From: Oscillospiraceae bacterium | GTDB lineage: Bacteria > Bacillota > Clostridia > Oscillospirales > Ruminococcaceae | Assembly: GCA_017451665.1 (NCBI GenBank) | Contig: JAFTNX010000198.1 | Location: 1 to 6,011, forward strand | Direction of reading: 5' to 3' | Length of the DNA: 6,011 nucleotides | Shown here: positions 1 to 5,681 of the stretch, piece by piece | Position numbering within the stretch: the first letter of the stretch is position 1 | How the letters are laid out: every line of letters starts with the position of its first letter | Program-made: the position numbers and the translations under genes | Notes under the pieces: generated by a model | Database searches by the model: none | The model's input: the letters and a program-made list of their open reading frames with translations, nothing else | What the model was told of the DNA's origin: nothing

Positions 1-87
1 CTACAAGGAACCTTTTTTACTTGAAAAAGGTTCCATCGTTTATAAGGCTGGCACCTTATAAACTCCCCTCCAAAAAACGCTTTGTAG
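1..87. repeat. Palindromic intergenic element with two nested hairpins
   Basis: Two perfect inverted repeats lie side by side. GGAACCTTTTT (7-17) pairs with AAAAAGGTTCC (24-34) around a 6-base loop. GTTTATAAGG (38-47) pairs with CCTTATAAAC (54-63) around CTGGCA. The whole stretch is bracketed by CTACAA (1-6) and TTGTAG (82-87), so it could fold as a three-way junction on either strand. There is no good reading frame with a start codon and ribosome binding site. It resembles the dispersed palindromic repeats common between genes in Ruminococcus-like genomes, but copy number cannot be judged from one window. The left edge may be cut by the window. Confidence 0.55.
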
Positions 88-195
88 GATTAGGGGATTT
101 CGCCCGTTGCGACGGGCGATGGGGGCTTTGGCCCTCAACCCCACAAGCCTTTTGAAAAAGGCTTGACCCAAAACTTTAAGCTTTTGAAAGGCAAC
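88..195. repeat. Palindrome-rich intergenic sequence downstream of the operon
   Basis: Three further inverted repeats follow the first element. TCGCCCGT (100-107) pairs with ACGGGCGA (112-119) around TGCG. A weak GGGC/GCCC pair lies at 123-126 and 131-134. CAAGCCTTTT (144-153) pairs with AAAAGGCTTG (156-165), which would fold with a four-base or larger loop once the inner pairs open. The minus strand stays open in one frame across much of this stretch but has no ATG and no ribosome binding site, so I do not call a gene. It is probably part of the same repeat family as 1-87 and lies beyond the operon terminator. Confidence 0.5.
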
Positions 196-224
196 AAAAA
201 AGAGCAGGAAAAATTCCTACTCTT
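196..224 (-). terminator. Rho-independent terminator of the epimerase operon
   Basis: On the minus strand an 11-bp stem (arms 214-224 and 200-210, one C/A mismatch, 3-base loop) runs into a six-T stretch, reading CTCTTTTTTG. It lies about 90 bases after the epimerase stop and is the best intrinsic terminator in the window. The plus strand copy is also followed by a T-rich stretch (AATTTTTT, 225-232), so it could stop transcription from both sides. Confidence 0.72.
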
Positions 225-239
225 AATTTTTTAAAATCC

Positions 240-254
240 GTCGGCGTAGCCGAC
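240..254. repeat. Short GC-rich hairpin
   Basis: GTCGGC (240-245) and GCCGAC (249-254) form a perfect 6-bp stem with the loop GTA. It sits between the operon terminator and the heptad array. No T-tract follows directly on either strand, so it is not a terminator by itself. It may be part of a composite intergenic repeat together with the heptads. Confidence 0.5.
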
Positions 255-260
255 ACAATA

Positions 261-292
261 ATTGTCAATTGTCAATTGTCAACTGTCAATTG
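261..292. repeat. Tandem 7-base repeat, about 4.5 copies (ATTGTCA / TTGACAA)
   Basis: The plus strand reads ATTGTCA three times in a row (261-267, 268-274, 275-281), then the one-base variant ACTGTCA (282-288), then a partial ATTG (289-292). Read on the minus strand it presents TTGACA, the sigma-A -35 consensus, four times at 7-base spacing. No matching TATAAT lies about 17 bases downstream of these boxes, so I treat it as a simple sequence repeat and not a promoter. Copy number probably varies between strains through slippage. Confidence 0.8.
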
Positions 293-296
293 AATA

Positions 297-313
297 GAAA
301 CCGTCAGGGTTTC
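297..313 (-). other. Small hairpin overlapping the epimerase stop codon
   Basis: GAAACC (297-302) pairs with GGTTTC (308-313) around a 5-base loop. The right arm covers two bases of the TGA stop (312-314). The stem is short and no T-tract follows, so it is at most a 3' end stability element and not a terminator. Confidence 0.35.
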
Positions 314-1481
314 AATAGTCAATTCCTCTTTCGATGATTTCAAGGCACATTCTTCCGTTGTGGTATGGGCACTTCCATGGGCCTACCTCTTCCTTATTTT
401 CAAAAGGCTTGCCCTCAGCAGTAACCTCAGAGTACCATTCTCCGCCTTCACGGTGGTCAATAACCTCTCTCTTGGTGTATTCCCAGACGCCCTTTGCTGT
501 GTCAAGGAATGACTTGTCGCCACTGTGCTGGTATGCGTTTGTAAAGCCGACAATAGCTTCAGCCTGCACCCACCACACACGCTTTGTATCAATGTGGTCC
601 TTGTCACGCTCGTTGTTCATAGCGCCGTTATTGATAGCGATTTTCTGAATGTTTCTTGAAATTTTAAGATTCATTTCTTTGAATCTTTCCTTCAGCTCCT
701 CGTCGCCAAGCACGTCGCAGGCAAGGTCGCAAAGCCATGTAGCCTCAATATCGTGTCCGTATGAGTGAATGTCGCCGATAAGCTCAAGCTTTGTGTTAAA
801 GAAAACCTTCAGAGCGTCGGTTTCAGGGTCGTAAACCACGTTTTCCATCTGCCAGAGAAGGAATTTGAGTCTTTCTGCAACCTTTTCGTTCTTGTTTGCC
901 TTGTAAAGCTCTGTGTATGCTTCGATAAGGTGGAGAATTGCATTCATAGTCTTGTCAGCCTGCAAGCCGTTTTCTGAAAGTGCATCGTTGTCAGCAAGCA
1001 CCCATTCTCTTGTGAATGCCTCCATATATCCGTATTCGTCAAGAGTTTTTGTTTCAACGTCGTTAAAGAGTTTTTCAGCAAGTGAAAGAGCTTCCTTGTC
1101 GCCACAAGCGTTATAGTATGCTGAAAGTGCGTAAATTGCAAAAGCGATATTGTAGGTATGCTTCATATCGTCCTTTACGCCACCCTTGTAGTCCATCATC
1201 CAGTAAACTCCACCAAGCTCATAGTCAATACAGTTGTCCTTGATGAATTTATAAGCGTGAGTAGCGTATTCAAGGTACTTTTCGTCCTTGAGAATTGTGT
1301 AGCATTTTGAGAAAAACCACAAAATTCTCGAATGTAAAATAACACCCTTGTCAGCCTTTTTGTCAAGGTTGAGGTTGTAGTCCATAAAGCCGTAAAAACC
1401 ACCGTTTTCCTTGTCAATGAGCTTTTCCCAGAAAGGTGAAATATGATTTTCAAGCTCGTTTCTTACTTCATTTATAATCAT
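312..1481 (-). CDS. Cellobiose 2-epimerase (AGE family epimerase)
   Basis: The predicted reaction is reversible C2 epimerisation of the reducing-end sugar of beta-1,4 disaccharides: cellobiose to glucosyl-mannose, and mannobiose to mannosyl-glucose. No signal peptide or membrane segment is seen, so it should be cytoplasmic. The 389 residues match the length recalled for the Ruminococcus albus enzyme, and the residues known to matter there occur at the same numbers: Arg52, His184, His243, Glu246, Trp249, Trp304, Glu308 and His374. Recognisable blocks are KGVILHSRILWFFS (45-58), SYGHDIEATWL (240-250), RVWWVQAEA (301-309) and the C-terminal GPWKCPYHNGRMC (367-379). The family folds as an (alpha/alpha)6 barrel. 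The ATG start follows AAGGAG by 8 bases. The gene starts 5 bases after the DUF1015 stop, so the two should be co-transcribed. The main alternative is N-acylglucosamine 2-epimerase, but the residue pattern favours the disaccharide enzyme. No phosphorylase or mannanase gene is visible nearby. Confidence 0.92.
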   Translation of the reverse strand: MIINEVRNELENHISPFWEKLIDKENGGFYGFMDYNLNLDKKADKGVILHSRILWFFSKCYTILKDEKYLEYATHAYKFIKDNCIDYELGGVYWMMDYKGGVKDDMKHTYNIAFAIYALSAYYNACGDKEALSLAEKLFNDVETKTLDEYGYMEAFTREWVLADNDALSENGLQADKTMNAILHLIEAYTELYKANKNEKVAERLKFLLWQMENVVYDPETDALKVFFNTKLELIGDIHSYGHDIEATWLCDLACDVLGDEELKERFKEMNLKISRNIQKIAINNGAMNNERDKDHIDTKRVWWVQAEAIVGFTNAYQHSGDKSFLDTAKGVWEYTKREVIDHREGGEWYSEVTAEGKPFENKEEVGPWKCPYHNGRMCLEIIERGIDY

Positions 1482-1486
1482 AAAAA

Positions 1487-2749
1487 TTACTCCTTGATTT
1501 TTCTTGCTTCAACGTAATATCTCTTGTCCCAGGCGTGTCCCATTGAAAATGTTTTTCTTGGGAGTGCGCCGTCACAGATAACTGTCGGGAAGAGGTCTTT
1601 TTTAGCCATATCCTGCAAAACAAAGCCGACAGAATTTTCAGCCATTGAGAGCTTTTCTACAACTTCGATTCCGTGAATGTAGTCGATTTTTGCGCCCATT
1701 TCTCCCAAAACTCTGTCAAGAACAATCTGCAGACTTCCCACAGCAAGCTTTGAAACAGGCTTGTGAACGTACTTTGTAACAGTTTCGCCCTTGATAACAA
1801 TGTCAATTCTCTGTTCGCTTACCTCGTCAGATAGTGCAAGCTCATCTGTGAGAATTCCCACAAGCTTATCTGTGTCAACATTTGTCACAATTCTGTGGAT
1901 AGCCTCAAATTCAAGTGCCTCGCTGTGAAGATTTACAATTTCACAAAGGGCATATCTTGCAGGGTGGTTTGATAAATCCTTATCAGGGTTGTTTTTCTTA
2001 AGTTCCTCGTAAAATTCCTTAGCTGTTGCAAGTGAATGGTTTCCGTCACCCATAGCATAAACCAGCGGGAATTTTTCACAAAGGTTATATTTCTTATTGA
2101 ATGCGTCAAGGTCGCCCAGAGCTTCAAGAGCAGAGATTACCTTTTCACAAAGGTCGTCAGAGAGCTTCCAGCCCCTGATGCTACCGCCCTTCTGCATAAG
2201 TGAAAAGTCATAGACAAGTTCCTTATCGCCTGATGCAGAAACCATTTCAACAACGGTTTTCATAGGGTCGTCAACCAAAATCATAATGTGTGGAAGTTCA
2301 AGACCTGCGCCACGTCTTACAGCCATTCTTGGTGGAATTCTTTCAACAACAGTAGCCTCTGTTGCTCTCACCTGAGAAACTGAGCCTTTTCTGTAATCAT
2401 ACTTTTCAAGGTCAACAGCCCCCACAATACCTGCTCTCACCTTACCGTCATTCTGTGTTCTTTCGATATAGATGAGGGTATTTTTATACTCTGTGAATGT
2501 ATCGCTTTCTATGTAGCTTGCCATTTCCTTCTGAATTTTTTCAATTCTTTCAGAAACTCCCTCTTCTTCAAGATAAATTTCAGGAAGAATAAGTTTAAGC
2601 GCAGACTTGCTTTCACCTACGATTTTTGCAGTTTCGTTCCAGTATTCAGGCTCACTTGTATACTGGTCGCAGGCAACAACAGCCCATTTTTCCATATTTT
2701 CGTTTTTTGGCAGGAGAATATCTGCCCTTGCAAATGCAGTATTGCTCAT
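1487..2749 (-). CDS. DUF1015 family protein, function unknown
   Basis: The 420-residue product matches the DUF1015 family (PF06245) by remembered family features, and its size is normal for the family. Visible conserved blocks, numbered from the chosen start, are ACDQYTSEPEYW (26-37) near the N terminus, a basic stretch with RATEATVVERIPPR (128-141), GLELPHIMILVDDP (149-162), the glycine/histidine motif GDGNHSLATAK (234-244) and the C-terminal LPRKTFSMGHAWDKRYY (396-412). There is no signal peptide or membrane segment, so it should be cytosolic. The GDGNHS motif recalls the DGHH(R) signature of ParB-like nucleotide-binding proteins, including the archaeal serine kinase SerK. That likeness is my inference and does not establish an activity. 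A GTG two codons upstream (2755) is in frame, but its spacing to the GAGG sequence would be one base, so ATG at 2749 is preferred. It lies between secA and the epimerase, coupled to the latter. Confidence 0.88.
   Translation of the reverse strand: MSNTAFARADILLPKNENMEKWAVVACDQYTSEPEYWNETAKIVGESKSALKLILPEIYLEEEGVSERIEKIQKEMASYIESDTFTEYKNTLIYIERTQNDGKVRAGIVGAVDLEKYDYRKGSVSQVRATEATVVERIPPRMAVRRGAGLELPHIMILVDDPMKTVVEMVSASGDKELVYDFSLMQKGGSIRGWKLSDDLCEKVISALEALGDLDAFNKKYNLCEKFPLVYAMGDGNHSLATAKEFYEELKKNNPDKDLSNHPARYALCEIVNLHSEALEFEAIHRIVTNVDTDKLVGILTDELALSDEVSEQRIDIVIKGETVTKYVHKPVSKLAVGSLQIVLDRVLGEMGAKIDYIHGIEVVEKLSMAENSVGFVLQDMAKKDLFPTVICDGALPRKTFSMGHAWDKRYYVEARKIKE
1490..1495 (-). promoter_or_regulatory. 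Ribosome binding site of the epimerase, inside the end of the DUF1015 gene
   Basis: AAGGAG on the minus strand lies 8 bases before the epimerase ATG. The same six bases are the last two sense codons of the upstream gene (AAG GAG, Lys-Glu), followed directly by its TAA. Ribosomes finishing DUF1015 would therefore stop on the next gene's binding site, an arrangement typical of translational coupling. Confidence 0.85.
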
Positions 2750-2754
2750 AATCA

Positions 2755-2760
2755 CACCTC
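2755..2760 (-). promoter_or_regulatory. Ribosome binding site that fixes the DUF1015 start
   Basis: GAGGTG on the minus strand has its GAGG core at 2757-2760, 7 bases before the ATG at 2747-2749. This spacing is usual. The in-frame GTG at 2753-2755 overlaps the end of the motif and would be far too close, so the shorter 420-residue protein is the better model. Confidence 0.75.
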
Positions 2761-2779
2761 TATACTCGTTATTTCAAAA

Positions 2780-2804
2780 GCAGGACAGAAAATATCTGTC
2801 CTGC
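2780..2804 (-). terminator. Intrinsic terminator or attenuator after secA
   Basis: A perfect 10-bp stem, GCAGGACAGA against TCTGTCCTGC with a 5-base loop, begins 7 bases after the secA stop. On the minus strand it is followed by TTTTGAAAT, so the T-tract is only four bases. It could terminate or attenuate secA transcription, or mark an RNA 3' end. The DUF1015 start is only about 30 bases further on, too close for a full promoter after the hairpin, so partial read-through is likely. Confidence 0.6.
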
Positions 2805-2811
2805 AAAAATA

Positions 2812-5544
2812 CTATTCGTTAGCGCCACAGCACTTTTTATACTTCTTACCACTTCCACATGGGCAAGGGTCGTTTCTGCCAACCTTTTTGCCGACCTTTC
2901 TGCCACCACTCTTAAGTGAGTTGTCAGTTTTGATAGGGTCAGCCTTTAATACCTGTTCTCTCTTTGGGGCTTCATTCTGCTGAATTTTGATATTGTAAAC
3001 AAGTCTTACAGTTTCTTCACAGATTGATGCAACCATAGCGTCGAACATATCAAAGCCTTCAATTCGATATTCAACAACAGGGTTTCTCTGACCGAATGAA
3101 CGGAGTGTAATACCCTTTTTAAGTTCGTCCATATCGTCGATATGAGCCATCCACTTCTTGTCAACGACCTTGAGGAGTACAACTCTTTCAACTTCTCTGA
3201 GAACTTCGCTTCCAACTTCCTTTTCACGTTCAGCGTACATATCAAGCGCTCTCTTTTCGAGCATATCCTTGATATCCTGCTTTGTAAGCTCATTAAGCTC
3301 ATTAACAGTATATCTGAAGTCTTCGTCTGTTGTGAAAAGTCCTCTGTAAGCGTCACGGAGACCGTCAAGATTCCAGTTATCCTGAATATCCTCTTCAAGG
3401 AGGTATGAATTTACAGTTTCCTCGATATTATCCTTAATCATCTTAACGATATAGTGGTGAATATCCTCGCCGTCAAGAACCTGATTTCTCTGACCGTAGA
3501 TAATTTCACGCTGTGTATTCATAACGTCGTCGTAATTAAGAACGTTCTTTCTGATGTTGAAGTTTCTGCCTTCAAGCTTCTTCTGTGACTGTTCGATAAT
3601 CTTTGTAAGAATACCTGCCTGGATTGGCATATTTTCGTCTGCCTTAAGCACATTCATCAGCGAAGTAACTCTTTCGCCACCGAAAAGTCTCATAAGGTCG
3701 TCTTCAAGAGAGAGATAGAAACGGCTTTCACCAGGGTCACCCTGACGGCCTGCACGACCTCTCAGCTGGTTGTCGATACGTCTTGACTCGTGTCTTTCTG
3801 TACCGATGATGAAAAGTCCGCCTGCTTCCTTGACAGCAACAGCCTTTTCGCTTACTTCTGCGTTATATTTTGCAAGAAGTTCCTTATAAACTTCTCTTGC
3901 GTTTAAAATTTCCTCATTATCAGTATCAGCATATCCGGTAGCTTCAATGATAATTTCCTCAGGGATTTCCTGCTTTCTCATCTGTGCAGTAGCCATAAAT
4001 TCAGCGTTACCACCAAGCATAATGTCAGTACCACGACCAGCCATATTAGTAGCGATAGTAACTGCCCCGAACTGACCAGCCTGAGCAACGATTTCAGCTT
4101 CTCTTTCGTGCTGTTTAGCGTTAAGAACGTTATGCTTTACGCCCTTATTCTTAAGCAGTCTTGAAAGTGCTTCACTCTTTTCGATAGAAACAGTACCAAC
4201 AAGAACAGGCTGTCCCTTTTTATGACATTCAATAATCTGTTCGATTACAGCGTTATACTTAACCTTTTCATTTTTATAAACAACGTCACCGTGGTCGATT
4301 CTTGCAACAGGTCTGTTTGTAGGAATTTCGATAACGTCGAGCTTATAAATCTCTCTGAATTCGTCCTCTTCGGTAAGGGCTGTACCTGTCATACCTGAAA
4401 GCTTCTTATAGAGTCTGAAGTAGTTCTGGTATGTGATAGTAGCGATAGTTTTTGATTCTCTTGCTACCTTAACCCCTTCCTTAGCTTCGATAGCCTGGTG
4501 GAGACCATCGTTAAAACGACGACCAATCATAGTTCTTCCTGTGAATTCGTCAACAATAAGAACTTCCCCGTCCTTAACGATATAGTCGATATTATTCTTC
4601 ATAACACCGTTAGCCTTGATAGCCTGGTTGATATGGTGGAGAAGAGTCATATTTGCAGCGTCCATAAGGTTTTCGATATTAAACACCTTTTCAGCCTTCT
4701 GAACACCTGATTTTGTAAGTGTAGCAGTCTTTGCCTTTTCGTCGATAATATAGTCGCCGTCAACAGCGTCGTTATCAGCCTTGTCGTCCATTTCTACAAC
4801 AACGTGTGCTTTAAGTGATTTTGCAAATCTGTCAGCATACTGATAAAGCTCAGTTGACTTATCGCCAGGGCCTGAAATAATAAGCGGAGTTCTTGCTTCG
4901 TCGATGAGGATTGAGTCAACTTCGTCAACGATAGCAAAAGAATGTCCTCTCTGTACCTTATCCTTTTTATAGATAACCATATTATCTCTCAGGTAGTCAA
5001 AGCCGAATTCGTTATTTGTACCATAAGTGATGTCAGCGCCGTAAGCCTTCTGACGTTCTTCCTTATCCATTCCAGAAAGAACAACGCCGATTGTAAGTCC
5101 TAAAAATCTGAATACCTTACCCATTTCTTCTGACTGGAATTTAGCAAGGTAGTCGTTAACTGTTACAACGTGTACGCCTTCTCCGTCAAGAGCGTTTGCG
5201 TAAGATGCAAGACAAGCAACGAGAGTTTTACCTTCACCTGTTCTCATTTCTGCAATTCTTCCCTGATGAAGAACGATTGCACCGATAATCTGAACAGGAT
5301 ATGGCTTCTTTCCTAATACACGGAAAGCAGCTTCTCTACAAACAGCCAAAGCCTCCGGGAGTGTATCGTCAAGGGTTTCGCCGTTTTTAAGTCTGTCCTT
5401 AAAAATCTGTGTCTGGCTTTTAAGTTCCTTGTCGCTCATAGCCTGATAGGTAGGCTCAAGGTCAAGGACTTTCTGCTTTATCGGTTCAATTCTTCCAAGC
5501 TCTTTTTTGGAATAACTGCCGAAAATTTTATCCATAAGTTTCAT
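2812..5544 (-). CDS. secA: Protein translocase subunit SecA
   Basis: SecA is the ATPase motor that pushes unfolded preproteins through the SecYEG channel at the cytoplasmic membrane. In this 910-residue protein the order is complete. NBD1 has a Q-motif glutamine (Gln85), Walker A MRTGEGKT (100-107), DEVD (207-210) and DEARTPLIISG (215-225). The preprotein cross-linking domain spans roughly 228-370. NBD2 has MAGRGTDIMLGG (501-512) and the arginine-finger motif QLRGRAGRQGD (593-603). The helical scaffold and two-helix finger span about 780-835. A linker leads to the C-terminal SEC-C zinc motif with Cys894, Cys896, Cys905 and Cys906. It is longer than the Bacillus subtilis protein (about 840), partly through a charged segment of about 60 residues at 513-574. 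The ATG is preceded by AAAAGGTGG with 9 bases of spacing; the second in-frame ATG (residue 4) is too far away. The stop is TAG. A strong promoter lies about 70 bases upstream, so this gene heads its transcript. Confidence 0.98.
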   Translation of the reverse strand: MKLMDKIFGSYSKKELGRIEPIKQKVLDLEPTYQAMSDKELKSQTQIFKDRLKNGETLDDTLPEALAVCREAAFRVLGKKPYPVQIIGAIVLHQGRIAEMRTGEGKTLVACLASYANALDGEGVHVVTVNDYLAKFQSEEMGKVFRFLGLTIGVVLSGMDKEERQKAYGADITYGTNNEFGFDYLRDNMVIYKKDKVQRGHSFAIVDEVDSILIDEARTPLIISGPGDKSTELYQYADRFAKSLKAHVVVEMDDKADNDAVDGDYIIDEKAKTATLTKSGVQKAEKVFNIENLMDAANMTLLHHINQAIKANGVMKNNIDYIVKDGEVLIVDEFTGRTMIGRRFNDGLHQAIEAKEGVKVARESKTIATITYQNYFRLYKKLSGMTGTALTEEDEFREIYKLDVIEIPTNRPVARIDHGDVVYKNEKVKYNAVIEQIIECHKKGQPVLVGTVSIEKSEALSRLLKNKGVKHNVLNAKQHEREAEIVAQAGQFGAVTIATNMAGRGTDIMLGGNAEFMATAQMRKQEIPEEIIIEATGYADTDNEEILNAREVYKELLAKYNAEVSEKAVAVKEAGGLFIIGTERHESRRIDNQLRGRAGRQGDPGESRFYLSLEDDLMRLFGGERVTSLMNVLKADENMPIQAGILTKIIEQSQKKLEGRNFNIRKNVLNYDDVMNTQREIIYGQRNQVLDGEDIHHYIVKMIKDNIEETVNSYLLEEDIQDNWNLDGLRDAYRGLFTTDEDFRYTVNELNELTKQDIKDMLEKRALDMYAEREKEVGSEVLREVERVVLLKVVDKKWMAHIDDMDELKKGITLRSFGQRNPVVEYRIEGFDMFDAMVASICEETVRLVYNIKIQQNEAPKREQVLKADPIKTDNSLKSGGRKVGKKVGRNDPCPCGSGKKYKKCCGANE

Positions 5545-5619
5545 TTTTCAAAACCACCTTTTAAAAAAATCTGATGATTTACTTAAAATTATTCAAATAA
5601 ATACAACAATACAGAATAC

Positions 5620-5648
5620 ATTATAACACAAAACCAAAGCATTGTCAA
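5620..5648 (-). promoter_or_regulatory. Sigma-A promoter of secA
   Basis: On the minus strand TTGACA (5643-5648) and TATAAT (5620-5625) are both perfect consensus and are separated by exactly 17 bases. A TG one base before the -10 box makes it an extended -10 as well. Transcription should begin near 5612-5614, giving an AT-rich leader of about 70 bases in which I see no riboswitch. Such a match suggests strong constitutive expression, fitting a housekeeping gene. Confidence 0.9.
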
Positions 5649-5681
5649 TTAAAGCGTACGGATTTTCCGTACGCTTTAATT
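5647..5681. terminator. 35-base perfect inverted repeat at the secA -35 box, probable bidirectional terminator
   Basis: The 16-base arm AATTAAAGCGTACGGA (5647-5662) is matched exactly by its complement at 5666-5681, with a 3-base loop. A GC-rich core flanked by AAA and TTT on both sides is typical of a two-way intrinsic terminator, although the T-tract (TTTAATT) is broken. It overlaps the -35 hexamer by two bases. It most likely insulates secA from upstream transcription. An operator role is possible but nothing else supports it. Confidence 0.55.

Noticed and set aside
261..292. Reading the TTGACA heptads as a promoter cluster
   Set aside because: No TATAAT-like hexamer lies about 17 bases downstream of any copy on the minus strand, and no gene follows in that direction within the window.
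1..311. CRISPR array
   Set aside because: The repeats here are palindromes of different sequence and a 7-base tandem array; there are no regularly spaced identical repeats of 20-40 bases separated by unique spacers.
334..648. Plus-strand open frame of about 100 codons antisense to the epimerase
   Set aside because: It lies wholly inside a confidently identified gene, matches no family I know and has no plausible start signals.
5545..5613. Riboswitch or SecM-like arrest peptide in the secA leader
   Set aside because: The leader is only about 70 bases, AT-rich, has no substantial stem and no upstream open frame with an arrest motif.
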